A stretch of DNA of 64,000 bases. Origin: Azolla caroliniana (Eukaryota > Polypodiophyta). The notes beneath the pieces were generated by a model, which was given only the letters and a program-made list of their open reading frames with translations, made no database searches and was not told where the DNA came from. Made by a program: the position numbers and the translations under genes. Below are positions 24,501 through 35,394 of the stretch, piece after piece (the first letter of the stretch is position 1; every line of letters starts with the position of its first letter). The DNA lies in NCBI GenBank assembly GCA_043228905.1, contig JBHGNT010000013.1, forward strand, positions 3,162,001 through 3,226,000. Reading direction: 5' to 3'.

Positions 24501-25686
24501 CAGAAATGGACAGTAGATTCTTCTTCAGATCTGGCACGTACAACACTTGAGAGAGATGCTTTGTCCCACCGGTCGTTGCTTTGAGGGAGACGGTTCCGGT
24601 TCCTTTGGCCGGACATCGAGCATTGTTCCCGACCACAACATTGATGGGCTCTTGTAGAGGTGTCCAAGAACTGTACCAGTCACGATTACTGGTCATATGT
24701 CGGGATGCTCCACTATCGAGAATCCAAGACTCATCAACAACTTGAGTGTCAACTGAAGAACACGCTTCTTCAGTTGCGACCCATAACTCAAGTTCATCTA
24801 CGACATTGTTAGCGGACTCGGGCTCTCTCCAAGAAGTCTTATTAGAACCATTCTTCTCATCCGCCATCTTCTTTCGACAATCCTTGATTGTGTGACCCTT
24901 CTTGTCACAGTAGAAACACGATCCATTGAACTTCTTCTTCTTCGGTATCCTATTCGCATTGTTTGAATTGGATGCCCCTTCACCCTTAGTCCTAGAGACA
25001 AATGCTGAATCTTCCCTTTCTTCTCTTATCTTCAGCCGAAGCTCCTCTTCAAGCAGCATTGCACTTAGTTCATCAAATTTTAAAGGAGTGGGTCGAACCT
25101 GAGTGTTCAATGCTGTCACAATGCCATCATACTTGAAAGGAAGTACTCGAATGCACCGACGAGCCATATCCTCTTGAGAGACGACTACTCCAACAGCCGC
25201 CAGCTGATCTTGAAGATCCTTAATCCTTTTTACAAAGGATTCTACTTTCTCTCCATCAGCGAGCTTCTCTGCAGCAAGCTGATTTTCGAGGTTTTGTATC
25301 CTTGTATAGTTTCGGGTCTCATACTGGCTGGCCAATATGCTCCAAGCTTCATGTGCCCTAGTTGTATGTTGCACTAGTGTTAGTACGGAGTCACATACAC
25401 CAGTGACTATGGTACATAGCGCATCAGCATTCCTTCTCTTCCAGGCTCGAAGTAGATCAGCATTTGGAGGAATTGATGTGGTAGGGTGTGCAGGGTCAAA
25501 GGTTGCCATGGGCTCAGGGTCTCCCCCTGTGGGTCCCATGATTGTTTCCAACAACTCGTAGGAATCCAAAATGGCAGACATTTTGAACTTCCATAGAGTG
25601 TAGTTGGTTCCATCTAGCTTTCCATCAGACAATGGAGGTGGGCGAATGCGCAATGGAGTAGCTGCAACATTCGTGGACAAGGCCAT
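21592..25686 (-). CDS. Copia C Gag-Pol polyprotein
   Basis: An uninterrupted 1364-residue frame from ATG 25684-25686. Order: Gag of UBN2 type (about 20-225), CCHC knuckle C257-C260-H265-C270, protease LDSGAS with D324, pre-integrase zinc region (H452, H457, C485, C488), integrase catalytic D516, D579 and E615, reverse transcriptase with YVDD at about 1037-1040, and RNase H with CDSDWAG near 1200 and STEAEYKA after it. Length and order are those of a complete Copia polyprotein, which would be cleaved by its own protease inside virus-like particles in the cytoplasm. All catalytic residues I can check are present. The frame reads through the polypurine tract (gagggggcg) and stops at TAG within the 3' LTR. 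Confidence 0.95.
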   Translation of the reverse strand: MALSTNVAATPLRIRPPPLSDGKLDGTNYTLWKFKMSAILDSYELLETIMGPTGGDPEPMATFDPAHPTTSIPPNADLLRAWKRRNADALCTIVTGVCDSVLTLVQHTTRAHEAWSILASQYETRNYTRIQNLENQLAAEKLADGEKVESFVKRIKDLQDQLAAVGVVVSQEDMARRCIRVLPFKYDGIVTALNTQVRPTPLKFDELSAMLLEEELRLKIREEREDSAFVSRTKGEGASNSNNANRIPKKKKFNGSCFYCDKKGHTIKDCRKKMADEKNGSNKTSWREPESANNVVDELELWVATEEACSSVDTQVVDESWILDSGASRHMTSNRDWYSSWTPLQEPINVVVGNNARCPAKGTGTVSLKATTGGTKHLSQVLYVPDLKKNLLSISALTDKGLDVRFKKSGAEITDSAGKVVGIGVRRNNLYELSAFTISTDHSTSTNTKQWHERFGHLNVAVLKEMKKSNMVVGLPTLSDLSHVCDACMMGKHQRSAIPKESQNRAKTPLQLIHIDLSGKMVTPAMGGSLYYMIIVDDFSRKMWVYFLREKAEAFKIFKRWHKFVERESGKLVKELRSDRGGEFLSIEFCEYCKEHGIKRQLTTAYTPQQNGVVERRNRTVVEMARCMLKAQALPDPFWAEAVNTAVYILNRSYTKALQGKTPQEAYSGKKPSGLHFRTFGCMCYAHIPDVSRKKLDAKSKKCIFLGYSEESKAYRLYDPEARKILTSRDVVFDEEQPQLAENNDSQVISSTEEVFYPIPTHYPKKEAEPSDGNGSLVQPMPVPHVKKIPKWAQQLFNDHTPKVEFPETSTDGLRRSRRIQEQGRTSDHIVNMALMVDIIGSVSEPTSVEEAMADPKWKEAMISEYDSIMKNDTWELVERPTKKKVIGTKWVWKVKYKADGSLEKFKAMLVAQGYSQIEGFDVQETFAPTARMTTIRMVIALAASRGWPIYQMDVKSAFLNGHLKEEVYVTQPPGFEIPNSENKVCKLKKALYGLKQAPRAWNKRIDNFLRSIDFKQCASDASMYVKMKDGKQVIIIIYVDDLVLTGDHEECIGQTQECLKTEFEMTDLGILHYFLGIEVWQTSDGIFMSQRKYATEILKTFGMMDSKSKSTPMESNCKLSQEDSSPMVDIRKYRQLVGSLIFLCNTRPDICFAVNVVSRFSNKPKETHWKAALRVLKYIVGTLNYGIFYKPTIDQLSGYCDSDWAGDSDSRKSVSGYCFSIGSGAVSWSSKKQPTMALSSTEAEYKAACIAACEVVWLRRILMDVAVPIRTATVLRCDNQSCMAIAKNPVFHARTKHIEIQYHYVRELINDEIVELEYCPTSENAADIFTKALGAEQLQQHLRRLGVGPIPSELNGLIIEGAC

Positions 25687-25779
25687 TGATACTCTGTCTC
25701 TGTCTCTCTCTCTCTCTCTAGTTCTCTCTGTTGCTAGACAGCAACTACCCGTATATACCTAATCTAGATCAACCTCTTC

Positions 25780-25791
25780 GCTCTGATACCA
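25780..25791 (-). other. Primer-binding site of Copia C
   Basis: Minus strand TGGTATCAGAGC, matching the initiator tRNA-Met 3' end, directly after the 5' LTR end. Confidence 0.88.
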
Positions 25792-26424
25792 TATTAGAAA
25801 TATTGAGAATCGAGTAGATAGGTATATAGAGTTACAACTGCAGAGATGGATATATGAAAACAGAATTTCTATTACATATGAGAGTAGTTCAAAATGGTAG
25901 TTTTCCCATGCGCTCACACCTTAGAGCTTAGATAGGATATGGACCGGCTCACTACAAAATTAGTGGGGACTAATGATCAATCTCACCACTGTGTGAGAAA
26001 AGTGACTTATAATCTATGTTTGGTCTTAGTATAAATGTGCAAGTCAGTTGACAGTAGTGGAGATATTCCTTTTCTGTCAACTGACTTGTCATTTAATATG
26101 ACCCAACTCCCTAGGTACAGGCTAGTGCTAGATAATACTTATCTTGAAGTCAATGACGCATACTTCAAGACTAAGTACATCGTAACTTGCCCACAAAATA
26201 TTCTAGCTGACTTGATTAGCCAATCCTTTTATCTATTTCTCTCTTTCCTAAATATATTGTGTCCTACGCATCTACGGTTTCCTAGATTAACACCTTATCG
26301 ACCCATATGGTCGAGTTCCACACTAGCCGCTCCTCATTTGGGGCGCTATCACAAAATGTGCACTCTAAGAGCACATATGGGGATAGATTTACAACTTGGG
26401 GCTGATCATTGATTATATCTAACG
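25792..26424 (-). repeat. 5' LTR of Copia C
   Basis: 633 bp, nearly identical to 20965-21597. Its outer base gives CGTTAG rather than TGTTAG, so the canonical TG end is lost here. Confidence 0.93.
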
Positions 26425-26453
26425 AACCTCAACCAACTAACACAAATAGTAAT

Positions 26454-27763
26454 GGCATCTACATCTAGCTCATCAGAGATGAGTCTCCGGAAGTTCGACA
26501 GTTCACACTTCAACTTCTAGAAAGAACGAATGTAGGATTACTTGATTGTCAAAGGTCAAATTAATCCGATTGAATACAAAGAAGCTCCAAAAGAGTTCAA
26601 GCCAAATGAGTGGACGAAACTTGACCGGATTGTTCGAGCAACTATTCAGATGCACCTGTCCGAATCCGTGTACTATACGATGTAGACATGTCTGTTTGCC
26701 TTTAAATTATGGAAGACATTGTCAAACACCTATTAAAAAAAGTTCGCCGCCACAAAGATTGATCTAATTCAGCGCCTTTACAATCTTCAAATGAAAGAAT
26801 CTGATTCAATCCAGGCACATATAAATGAATATGAAAGCATAAATTCCCAACTCTGGGCACATGGGATGAGCATAGAAGATGAGCTGAAAGCTCTTGTATT
26901 GATGGGCAGTCTGCCCCCCTATTGGGAAATGTTTGTCACCACTGTGTGCAATGCATCAAGAACAACCATGAGTTACTCCAAAGCTAAGAGCTCAATTTTG
27001 ACTGAAGGCGCTTGGAGAAGATCATTTTTTCATGATTCGGCAAAAGACGGTTTTGTAGTACAAAGTTCGGTTGACTGACCGAACAACGGGGAAAGAAGTT
27101 CTTCCAAACTTCGACAGATGCTTGAAGCCCGAGCAAGTCTAGGGACAATCGGACATGCAAGTTTGCAACTACTGTAAGAAACTTGACAAATAAAGGCCGA
27201 ATGCCGCACCCTTAAGGCAAAAAATGACAAAGCTCAGAGAGCGGATCAAAAGGGCACCCGACAAGAGGAAGTAAATTTGGTCAGCTCATCATTTGAAATA
27301 TTTGCTAGACAACCCAAACATATTGTCCATCGAGAACTCAGTCGAATCAAAAGTTTTGCATATGACTGAAGAGTTTACCACTTGGCTTCTTGATTCGGGT
27401 GCATCATATCACGTGGCTCCTCACAAATCACAATCTTGGCCATATTCAGTCCGACACTTTGTTTGAGTTCGAGTCGACAATTTGCAACACTATGCCATAA
27501 TTGACATCGGCACGGTAGAGCTCAACCTTCCAGGTGGCTCTACCCTAGTACTACCCAATGGCCGACACGTACTTAAGCTCACCCGATTGTTGATCTCAAT
27601 CAGATAGTTAGATGAAGACGACATACATCCATGCCGACTTCTCGTCAGGAGGGTGGACACTTCACAGGGGGAAACTCCTACTTGTTTGAGGTCCGAAGGT
27701 ACATTCATTGTACATGTTATATGTCACTCTAAGAGAGGGTGACATCCCCGTGTCATCACTATG
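26454..27763 (+). pseudogene. Decayed Copia gag-protease (level 0), left part
   Basis: Starts ATGGCATCTACATC and gives, across several stops and frameshifts, a Copia Gag: YLIVKGQINPIEY, IDLIQRLYNLQMKESDSIQAHINEYE, LMGSLPPYWEMFVTTV. A damaged zinc-knuckle remnant follows near 27160, and a protease block WLLDSGASYHVAPHKS near 27390-27425. The element is the host of Copia A: its sequence stops at 27763 and resumes at 42213 after one ctatg duplication. It is the oldest layer of this nest. Confidence 0.8.
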
Positions 27764-28208
27764 TGTTGAGAGATCAAGCTCAACTTAGTTTAGTTAGTTA
27801 GTCAACAATGTAACTTCGTAATTACCTAGATAGAATCTAGTTAGAAGTGTTGACTATAACGCCTTAAATAGGACCTTGTACTTAAGTGGGATATTCTAGA
27901 TCCTCCACTCCTAAGTACATTTAATATAGGACTTACACATTAGTACCTATATTCTACTCACGCATGTGCACCTTTGCACATGAGATGTATATAAACCTCA
28001 TTGTGGGTATTTTTGTATTTGATGATAATAATGCTAATTTAATATACTTACTCATCCCCCATATTGTGTTGTTCATAAGTGTCTCTCTCTCTCTCTCTCT
28101 CTTCCTCTCACACATACACACACATATCACTTAATCTTTCGCTTATCAACTAATCACAAAATTAGGTACTAATTAACCCTTACTTAATTACTTACCTAAT
28201 TCTTAACA
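27764..28208 (+). repeat. 5' LTR of Copia A
   Basis: Begins TGTTGAGAGATCAAGC and ends CTTAACA. It holds a tatataaa TATA-like motif near 27988 and a CT microsatellite in the leader. It is 445 bp against 457 bp for the 3' copy. Confidence 0.92.
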
Positions 28209-28220
28209 TGGTATCAGAGC
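28209..28220 (+). other. Primer-binding site of Copia A
   Basis: TGGTATCAGAGC immediately after the 5' LTR; perfect initiator tRNA-Met match. Confidence 0.88.
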
Positions 28221-28378
28221 GTGTGGTTTAGCACATCCACTAAGCCCACCCAACTCTTCGTAATTGTGTGTTCGAAACGCCGACGACAAATTCCGGCCAT
28301 TCGCTACCGTAGTGCCGCTACGTAGCACGTACACGTGATCGAAGGAAGAAAAACAAAAGAAGAGAAGACATAGTCAAC

Positions 28379-29837
28379 ATGAACACACAAATGGGTAGCT
28401 CGCTCCATAACGAAAAGATAGACCAGAGCAATTATTCATCTTGGGAGTACAAGATGACCCAATACTTTGTCGGCCAAGGGTATTGGAGCTACATCAACGA
28501 CGCACAAGAAAATCAACCCGACTCGAAAAATGCCGACTATGCAACATGGGAGCAAGCGGCAAGTTGAGTCATGTATTGCTTGGCAACATGTGTCCACGAC
28601 CACATGCTTAGCCACATTCGAGACGCCAAGACGCCCAAAGAGGCGTAGGAGAACTTAAAGAAAATGTTTGCCGCCAACACAACTGCCCGAAAGCTTCAAC
28701 TCCGACAAGAGTTGAACAACATTCGGCAAAAAGACATGTCCGTGTCGAACTACACCACCAAGATCAAGAGCATTTGCGACTCGCTTGGCTCCATCAAAAT
28801 AAACGTCGACGAAGACGAGATGGTTCAAGTATGCTCGGGTGGCCTCTCACAACGATTCGACTCGTTGAGGACGACAATCTTGGCGAGGGAAAACCCTCCC
28901 TCGTTTTTTGACCTTCAATCAATGCTATTGGTCGAAGAGAACCATGTTCGAACCAAAAGCAAGACGTTGGAAGGAAAAATGTTCTTCTCGAATTCGGACG
29001 GTGGCCGAGGAGGAGGTCACGGTGGTAGAAGAGGTCAATTCGACCCATCACACGAAGGGAACTCAAACCTTCACAGAAGCAAAGTCAGCCACTACGAGGC
29101 GGAGTGTTGGAAAAAGAGAAGTGAGTCGGTGTCAACAAGTCAACAACTCACAAACTACGCATCGAACTCCGACTATGACAATCGTAGCGGATTGTTCATG
29201 AATCACGCATCAAATTCCGACTACGGAGACCGTGGCGGAATGTTCGTAATGAGGCATAGAGCGAACTCTATGACGGCCTCCAACTCCGCAAGCACCTCCA
29301 ATTCGGAAGACGTGTGGTTCGTCGATTCCGGCGCCTCACATCACATGACATCCCACAAGGAGTGGTTCAATGACTTGCGTACACCGGATCGACCCGACTA
29401 CATTGAGACGGGAGACGACACCAAGCACCCCATTCGACACATCAGCAATTTCCCATTTGGGAAAGAAGGCGAACAAACTTGCATCAAGAATGTCTTGCAT
29501 GTGCCCACAATAATGAAGAATTTGGTCTCCGTCGGCCAAATTGTGGAGCAAGGCATGCAAGTCCGCTTCAACAATGAAGGTTGTTTCATTGAGAAAGATG
29601 GCCGACTCATAGCTAAGGGGCGGAGAGATGACCGAATGTTCATCCTTGATTCAAACGAGGTGAAATCGGCAATGTACACTAAAAGTCTCAAAACCGAGAC
29701 AAGCATCGAGTTGTGGCACAAGAGAATTGGCCACATAAACCTCCAACGGCTACGAGCGATGCAAACCAAGAGAGTTGTCATCGGACTTCCGACATTCGAG
29801 TCGAAACGAGTCGACCGAGTATGCGAAGCGTGTCAAC
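28379..29837 (+). pseudogene. Copia A gag-protease-pre-integrase, broken
   Basis: From ATG 28379 the frame encodes a Gag closely related to Copia-1 (NYSSWEYKMTQYFVGQGYWSY...), with premature stops TGA 28565-28567 (relatives have Arg) and TAG 28646-28648 (relatives have Trp). It then runs open to protease (WFVDSGASHHMTSHKEW, about 29312-29362) and pre-integrase (LWHKRIGHINLQRL, VCEACQL). The CCHC knuckle is damaged: only a remnant (YEAECWKKR) is visible. At 29838 the Gypsy LTR interrupts the frame; coding resumes at 40341. Confidence 0.87.
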
Positions 29838-30265
29838 TGTCATGATATGGCAAGACTCGAACCCATGACCTTATGCTACATGGGTCGAGCTCTTGACCAT
29901 TACACCATACAATGTAATACGTAAAATATTATTTTCATTTATGTTTTATTATAGAAAATTGATGTATATTCCAGATTTCTCTGGAACATTCTAGAAATTT
30001 CAGGAGTATTCCTTAGAACACTATAAAAGGAGGCACGAGGCATTATTTCGAACCAAATCGGTTCAACGCCAGTCTTAAGCCTTCTAGCTACTGTACATTT
30101 TCTTCACTTAATATATATCTCTTCTTATCATCACTCACTCTCTCTCTCTCTCTCTCTCTCTCCCTCTCACTCACTCTTTCCTTCTCTCGAGAGTTCTTCA
30201 CCTCTCTTAGTACTAATACTTCTTTTAGTACTAATTCCTTCTTTGTCTTCGTACTGTTCCTGATA
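29838..30265 (+). repeat. 5' LTR of the Gypsy element
   Basis: 428 bp, with TATAAAA at 30022-30028 and a CT-rich transcribed leader. Its first 75 bp read, on the opposite strand, like a tRNA gene body: an A-box-like TAATGGTCAAGAGC and a B-box-like GGTTCGAGTC. The 3' copy lacks about 20 bp present here near 29935-29955. Confidence 0.9.
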
Positions 30266-30381
30266 GTTTGAACTGATTTCTCTACCTTCTGTCTCTCTCA
30301 TTTCCTACTAATCTCTTATTCCTCTTCCTTTCCTCCTTTTCCTTTTATCTTCTTATTAATCCTCTTATCCTCCCTAGTAAA

Positions 30382-31524
30382 ATGGAAACTGTTAGCGCTC
30401 AGGAATACTAATCTGTTTTCTCGGAGCTCCAGTGCTTAAAAGAGAAATTTGTAGCACTAGAACAAGAAAATCATTGCTTGTTGGGGGATCTTCAACAAAT
30501 AGTGCTGGAAAAACAACAACAACATGGGGAGCTGACACTACGTGTACAACAACTCGAAGCGACTATCATATCATTACAACAACAAGGATCAAGCACTCAA
30601 GGGATACACAAAGAACCCAAGATCGGTCTTCCTACAAAATTTGATGGGACCCGATCACAGTTTAGAGGGTTTTTGAATCAGGTACGTGTAGTGATACAAA
30701 TGCATCCTTCTCGATATCCCACCGATGCATCACGAGTGGGACTAGTAGGCACTCTCCTTAGTGGCTCAACGTTAGCATGGTTTGCTCCATTATTGGAAAA
30801 GGATTCTCCATTATTAAACAATTTTGAAGAATTTATAAGTGAGTTTAAGGCATGTTTTGGAGATACTGACAGCATAAGGACTGCAATCAACAAAATCCGG
30901 CGATTACGCCAAGGTGATCGTCTAGCTTCCGCATACGCTGCAGATTTCCGCCTACTCGTAGCCGATATCCCTTGGGATGATCACGCATTGATGGAGCAAT
31001 TCCGTTATGGCTTACGCAACGATGTCAAGGATTTACTCTTGACCTTCCCCGAATAGCCAAAGTCATTAACAGAAGCAATTAGTCGCGCGGTGAGATGCGA
31101 AAACCGCCTCTTCGAACGACGTTCGGAACGACAATTCCAGATTCCGAGGGCAAGATCAGAGCCTACCTATGCCTCAATGGTAGCAAAACCTTTTCCTAGG
31201 GAGTCATATAATGCGCCTCCAGCAAGTACTCCAACTCTGATGGAAATTGACACCACACGTCGTCGTGGACCGCTATCGGAAGAAGAAAAGCAACGACGTC
31301 GAGCAAACCGACTATGTCTTTATTGTGGTGGACCAGGGCATATCGCGGTAAACTGTCCCCATAGGCTAAGAAGGCAGGTAAACCAAATAGTTGCTAGTTT
31401 TGATTGTACTAAACCCGAGTCTATTTCAGTAGGGATATCTGATAGTCCTAATAGTACTAATAGCCCAAATCTAGCGAACAAATTTGATGTCCTTAGTCAG
31501 TTAGAAGAAGAGTTAAACGACTAA
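30382..31524 (+). pseudogene. Gypsy gag, with two premature stops
   Basis: From ATG 30382, one frame of 380 codons is broken by TAA 30409-30411 and TAG 31054-31056. It shows a Gln-rich coiled-coil-like N terminus, the Ty3/Gypsy Gag core (FDGTRSQFRGFLNQV ... FGLRNDV-like YGLRNDVKDLL), and a CCHC knuckle LCLYCGGPGHIAVNC (31315-31359). It would form the capsid. Confidence 0.88.
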
Positions 31525-31550
31525 GTCCAACCAAAATAGGAGCCGTTTGG

Positions 31551-34500
31551 TTGGACAGCCCTAGATCTGTGCAGCCCATTAGTGGTTCCATTCCCTCTAA
31601 GCAAGTTAGCAATGTGTTCGTAGCCCAAGTAACAGTTAGTACAAAAAGTACTCCTCCAGTACATGTCTTAGCACTTCTAGATTCCGGAGCTAATTCTTGC
31701 TTCATGGATAGGAAATTTGCCCAATCTCATCAGATATCTCTCAGAAAACTCCCGTGTCCTACCCTTGTAGTAGTTGTCGATGGTCGTCCCATTGCCTCAG
31801 GAAATATCATAGAAGAGTCAGAGCCCGTTAATATTGTCCTAGATAATCTAGCATGTGTCATATCATTTAATATAATTAGCATCCCAGAACACCCCATTGT
31901 CCTAGGATTACCATGGTTCGAATTACATAACCCAGACATAGATTGGCGGACAAGAGAAATCCGTCATCGAAAAGCCCAAGGGTCTACTCATGAGATTGCA
32001 ACGATTTCACTACATCAGTTGCGTGAGGAAGGATGCAAGGAAGAAATGTTCCTCTTCGCAATATCAGTAAAACCCTCCAGCACCACTAAAGAGGAATCCA
32101 CCGTTCAACTTCCAGAGAAGTATCGTTAGTATGCCGATGTGTTTGATAAAGTACAAGCCAATACGCTTCCTCACCATCGACCATATGATTGCCCCATCGA
32201 TTTACAACCGGGGAAAGAGCCACCATGGGGACCGATCTACAATCTGTCACCAACCGAACTGGAAGTCCTTCGAGCCTATATAGAGGAGAATTTGGAGAAT
32301 GGTTTCATACGACATTCGAAATCTCTAGCCGGCGCACCCATTTTCTTCGTCAAGAAAAAGGATGGCTCACTTCGGCTCGTTGTAGATTATCGTGGCTTGA
32401 ATAAGGTTACAATCCGAAATAGGTATGCACTCCCCCTTATCTCAAGTCTTTTAGAATGGATCAATGATGCCAGGTTCTTCACGAAGATCGACTTACGGGG
32501 AGCCTATAACCTCGTACAGATCCGACCAGGAGATGAATGGAAGACCGCGTTCCACACCAGATATGGGCACTTCGAGTATACGGTCATGCCGTTCGGCCTT
32601 ACTAATGCGCCAACAGTCTTCCAGCACATGGCAAATGATATTTTCCGAGATCTCTTGGATGTGTGTCTAATCATCTATTTGGATGATCTACTGGTTTACT
32701 CGAAGACCCAAGAAGAGCATGCTTCTCATGTACTGTTAGTACTAAAATGACTTCGAGAACATGGTCTTTATGCAAAGCTAGAAAAATGTAGTTTCGGGTG
32801 CAACCAGGTGGAATTTCTCGGCTATGTCATTTCCTCAGAAGGCATCTCCATGGACCCAGCTAAGGTCAAAACGGTGGTAGAATGGCAGACTCCGCGTTCG
32901 GTGTGGGATGTGCAATGCTTTCTAGGCTTTGCCAATTTTTACCGGAAGTTTATAAAGGATTACTCAAAGCTCGTTTTGCCTCTTACACAACTTACTAGGA
33001 AGGGACAATCGTTCGTTTGGTCTGAAGAAGCAGACATGGCTTTTGAGAATCTTAAACAGGCATTTACATCGGCTCCGATTCTAGCTCACGTTGATCTAGA
33101 AAAACCATTCATCATCGAAGCGGACACATCGGATTTTGCATTGGGAAGCATTCTATCACAACGAGGTAATGACGAAAAGCTACATCCTGTGGCTTTTCAC
33201 TCACGCAAGTTCGACGCCGCCGAAATCAACTACGAAATTCATGATAAAGAGCTATTGGCTATAGTGGACTCTTTTATGCAATGGAGGCATTTTCTAGAGG
33301 GATCTTCTCATCAAGTCACTGTATTCAGTGACCACAAAAACCTCGCCTATTTTCAAGACGCTCGTGTGTTAAATCGACGTCAAGCTCAGTGGGCCCATTT
33401 TCTCACGCGTTTCGACTTCAAGATTACATATAGACCTGGGAAGCATCAAGGGAAAGCAGATGCATTATCACAGCGTTCGTACCTAGCACCGCGTCCCGGC
33501 GAGCCAGCTTTCGATAACCAAAAGCAAGTAATCTTGGGACCGGCACGACTGCAAGCAACATAGGTCTTTGGCATGCCCATGGATTCCCACGTTATCGATA
33601 TCATACGTGTGGACCTGAAGACAGATGCTTTCGCCCAAGTACAAATTGATCCCTCTCGAGTGTCGTGTTCACAGTCGCAACCACCAGTACGGACTATCGG
33701 CAATTCAAATACCATGATGGATTACTCTTCTTTAAAGAACTTTTGTATGTTCCTAATGGTTCTTGCCGCCTTCAAATAGTACAAAACTGTCATGACACAT
33801 ATACAATTGGGCATTTTGGTAGTACTAAAACATTAGATTTAGTACAACGATCATTCTGGTGGCCCCGTATGCGACAATTTGTCGAAAATTTTGTTCGGAC
33901 TTGTGACACATGCGGCAGAGCGAAAATGCCAAGGCATCACCCATATGGTTTATTAGAACCATTACCAATTCCAAGCAAGACGTGGCAATCCATTGCTCTA
34001 GACTTCATCACAGATCTTCCAGTCTCTAAGGGGTTCAATGCGATTCTAACAGTGGTAGATCGATATACGAAGATGGCTCAAACACACAAGGTTTATGCGG
34101 ATCGTCATCGACTCCCATCCAGTTTTAACATTGGAGATCGGGTATGGCTACTCCGACGACACATCAAGACTACTCGCCCATGCGAGAAGTTGGATTATCA
34201 GCGATTAGGTCCTTTCCGTATTATAGGAAAGATTAATGATGTCGGTTTTCGTCTCGATCTACCTCCACAACTTCCGTATTATAGGAAAGATTAATGATGT
34301 CGCCTTTCGTCTCGATCTACCTCCACAACTTCAGATACATCCGGTGTTTCATAGTTCTCTCCTCGAACCCTATCAAGAGAGCACCATCCCAGGACGTATT
34401 ACACAGCCTCCACCCCCGATCGAGCTTGAAGATGGACTTGAGTGCGAGGTTGCCGCCATCCTTGATTCCAAGATTGTTCGCAACAAGCTCTACTATCTAG

Positions 34501-34662
34501 TTGATTGGCTAGGATATAGTCCCAGTGAGCGTACTTGGGAACCGATAGAGAATGTCACCAATGCTCGTGCTCTTCTTGAAGACTTCCATCGTCAATATTC
34601 AGACAAACCGGGTCCTCAATCCAAAACGACTCGTTACACTCGTCTTTTTAAAGGGGGGATAG
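31551..34662 (+). pseudogene. Gypsy pol: protease-RT-RNase H-damaged integrase-chromodomain
   Basis: Protease LLDSGANSCFMD (about 31675-31712); reverse transcriptase with KIDLRGAYN and [10 protein letters not shown] (YLDD near 32677); RNase H (EADTSDFALGS, HDKELLAIV, SDHKNLAYF). After a frame change comes integrase with the zinc region (HDTYTIGHFGSTKT, CDTCGRAK) and first catalytic Asp (LDFITDLP, near 33997). The core is then deleted: MAQ near 34080 joins directly to a distal segment, so the second Asp and the Glu are missing. Stops occur at 32127-32129, 32748-32750 and 33561-33563. A 58-bp tandem duplication (34217-34332) shifts the frame before the chromodomain (CEVAAILDSKIV ... YLVDWLGYSPSERTWEP, 34440-34560). 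The chromodomain would target integration to marked chromatin. Confidence 0.9.
34217..34332. repeat. 58-bp tandem duplication in Gypsy integrase tail
   Basis: Two adjacent 58-bp copies starting cgtattataggaaagatt differ by a few bases. As 58 is not divisible by three it frameshifts pol. Confidence 0.9.
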
Positions 34663-34793
34663 TGTCATGATATGGCAAGACTCGAACCCATGACCTTATG
34701 CTACATGGGTCGAGCTCTTGACCATTACACCATACATTTTAATACGTAGAATATTATAGAAAATTGATGTATATTCCAGATTTCTCTGGAACA
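34663..34793 (+). repeat. 3' LTR of Gypsy element, left part
   Basis: Begins TGTCATGATATGG after the polypurine tract and matches the 5' LTR until interrupted by Copia B. The remainder is at 40054-40335. The target duplication is gaaca (34789-34793 and 40054-40058). Confidence 0.92.
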
Positions 34794-35365
34794 TGTTGGG
34801 ATTACGGTCCCTTCGGATGGGATGGTCGGATATCGGAGATGAATGCCGACAAGCCCGGTTTCGGTTTCGGATCCGGATGACGAAGACCCCGGCTTCGGTG
34901 CCGGATGACGAATGTACCCGAAGAGCGATCCGGATGCAGGGACGGCTATAGTTGTAAATAGCCCAAAGTCATATAAGTATAAATATGACTTAGGGCAAAT
35001 AGTTTTTCTGTTGCTCATTATTTTTCTGTTTTTCCACTCAAGAGGAGTGAAGAGGGAGCAGCCGTGAGAGAGAGAGAGAGATAGAGCGCGAGAGAGGAAG
35101 AGGTAGACGCCTCTGTGTATTTCCGCCGCCTGTGGCGAGGACAGCGAGCTCAAGGTCGTCGCCTTGGAGCTCGCCATTGTATATTTCTCTGTGCATAGTT
35201 TGGTTCGGAGTCTCGCACTCCCGTGGTTTTTCCCGTATAGGGTTTTCCACGTTAATCCCTGTGTATCGCGTCTTTCTCTGTATTTCCTATTTTCTGCTAC
35301 ATTGATCCGCGATTAATCGGTTGTGGCCGAGTGGTGAAGGTGAATCCAAGCGTTGATTCCCAACA
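34794..35365 (+). repeat. 5' LTR of Copia B
   Basis: TGTTGGGATTACGG...ATTCCCAACA, 572 bp. TATAAATA at 34978-34985 is the likely core promoter. There is a GA-repeat leader near 35066-35084. Confidence 0.96.
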
Positions 35366-35368
35366 AAC

Positions 35369-35380
35369 TGGTATCAAAGC
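35369..35380 (+). other. Primer-binding site of Copia B
   Basis: TGGTATCAAAGC, one base different from the usual initiator tRNA-Met complement TGGTATCAGAGC, three bases after the LTR end. Copia E in this window shares the same variant. Confidence 0.85.
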
Positions 35381-35394
35381 GACTGTTGCAGAAA

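Larger units (their letters stand above)
20965..26424 (-). mobile_element. Nearly intact Ty1/Copia element (Copia C)
   Basis: A complete minus-strand element with two 633-bp LTRs, an initiator tRNA-Met primer site at 25780-25791, and one open gag-pol frame. The LTRs differ at only one internal position (a C/T near 21080 versus 25907) and at the outermost base. Insertion was therefore recent. Flanking five-base sequences (gatag at left, gaacc or aacct at right) do not match, so no target-site duplication is visible. It sits directly upstream of the gag start of an older decayed Copia (26454 onward). Confidence 0.93.
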
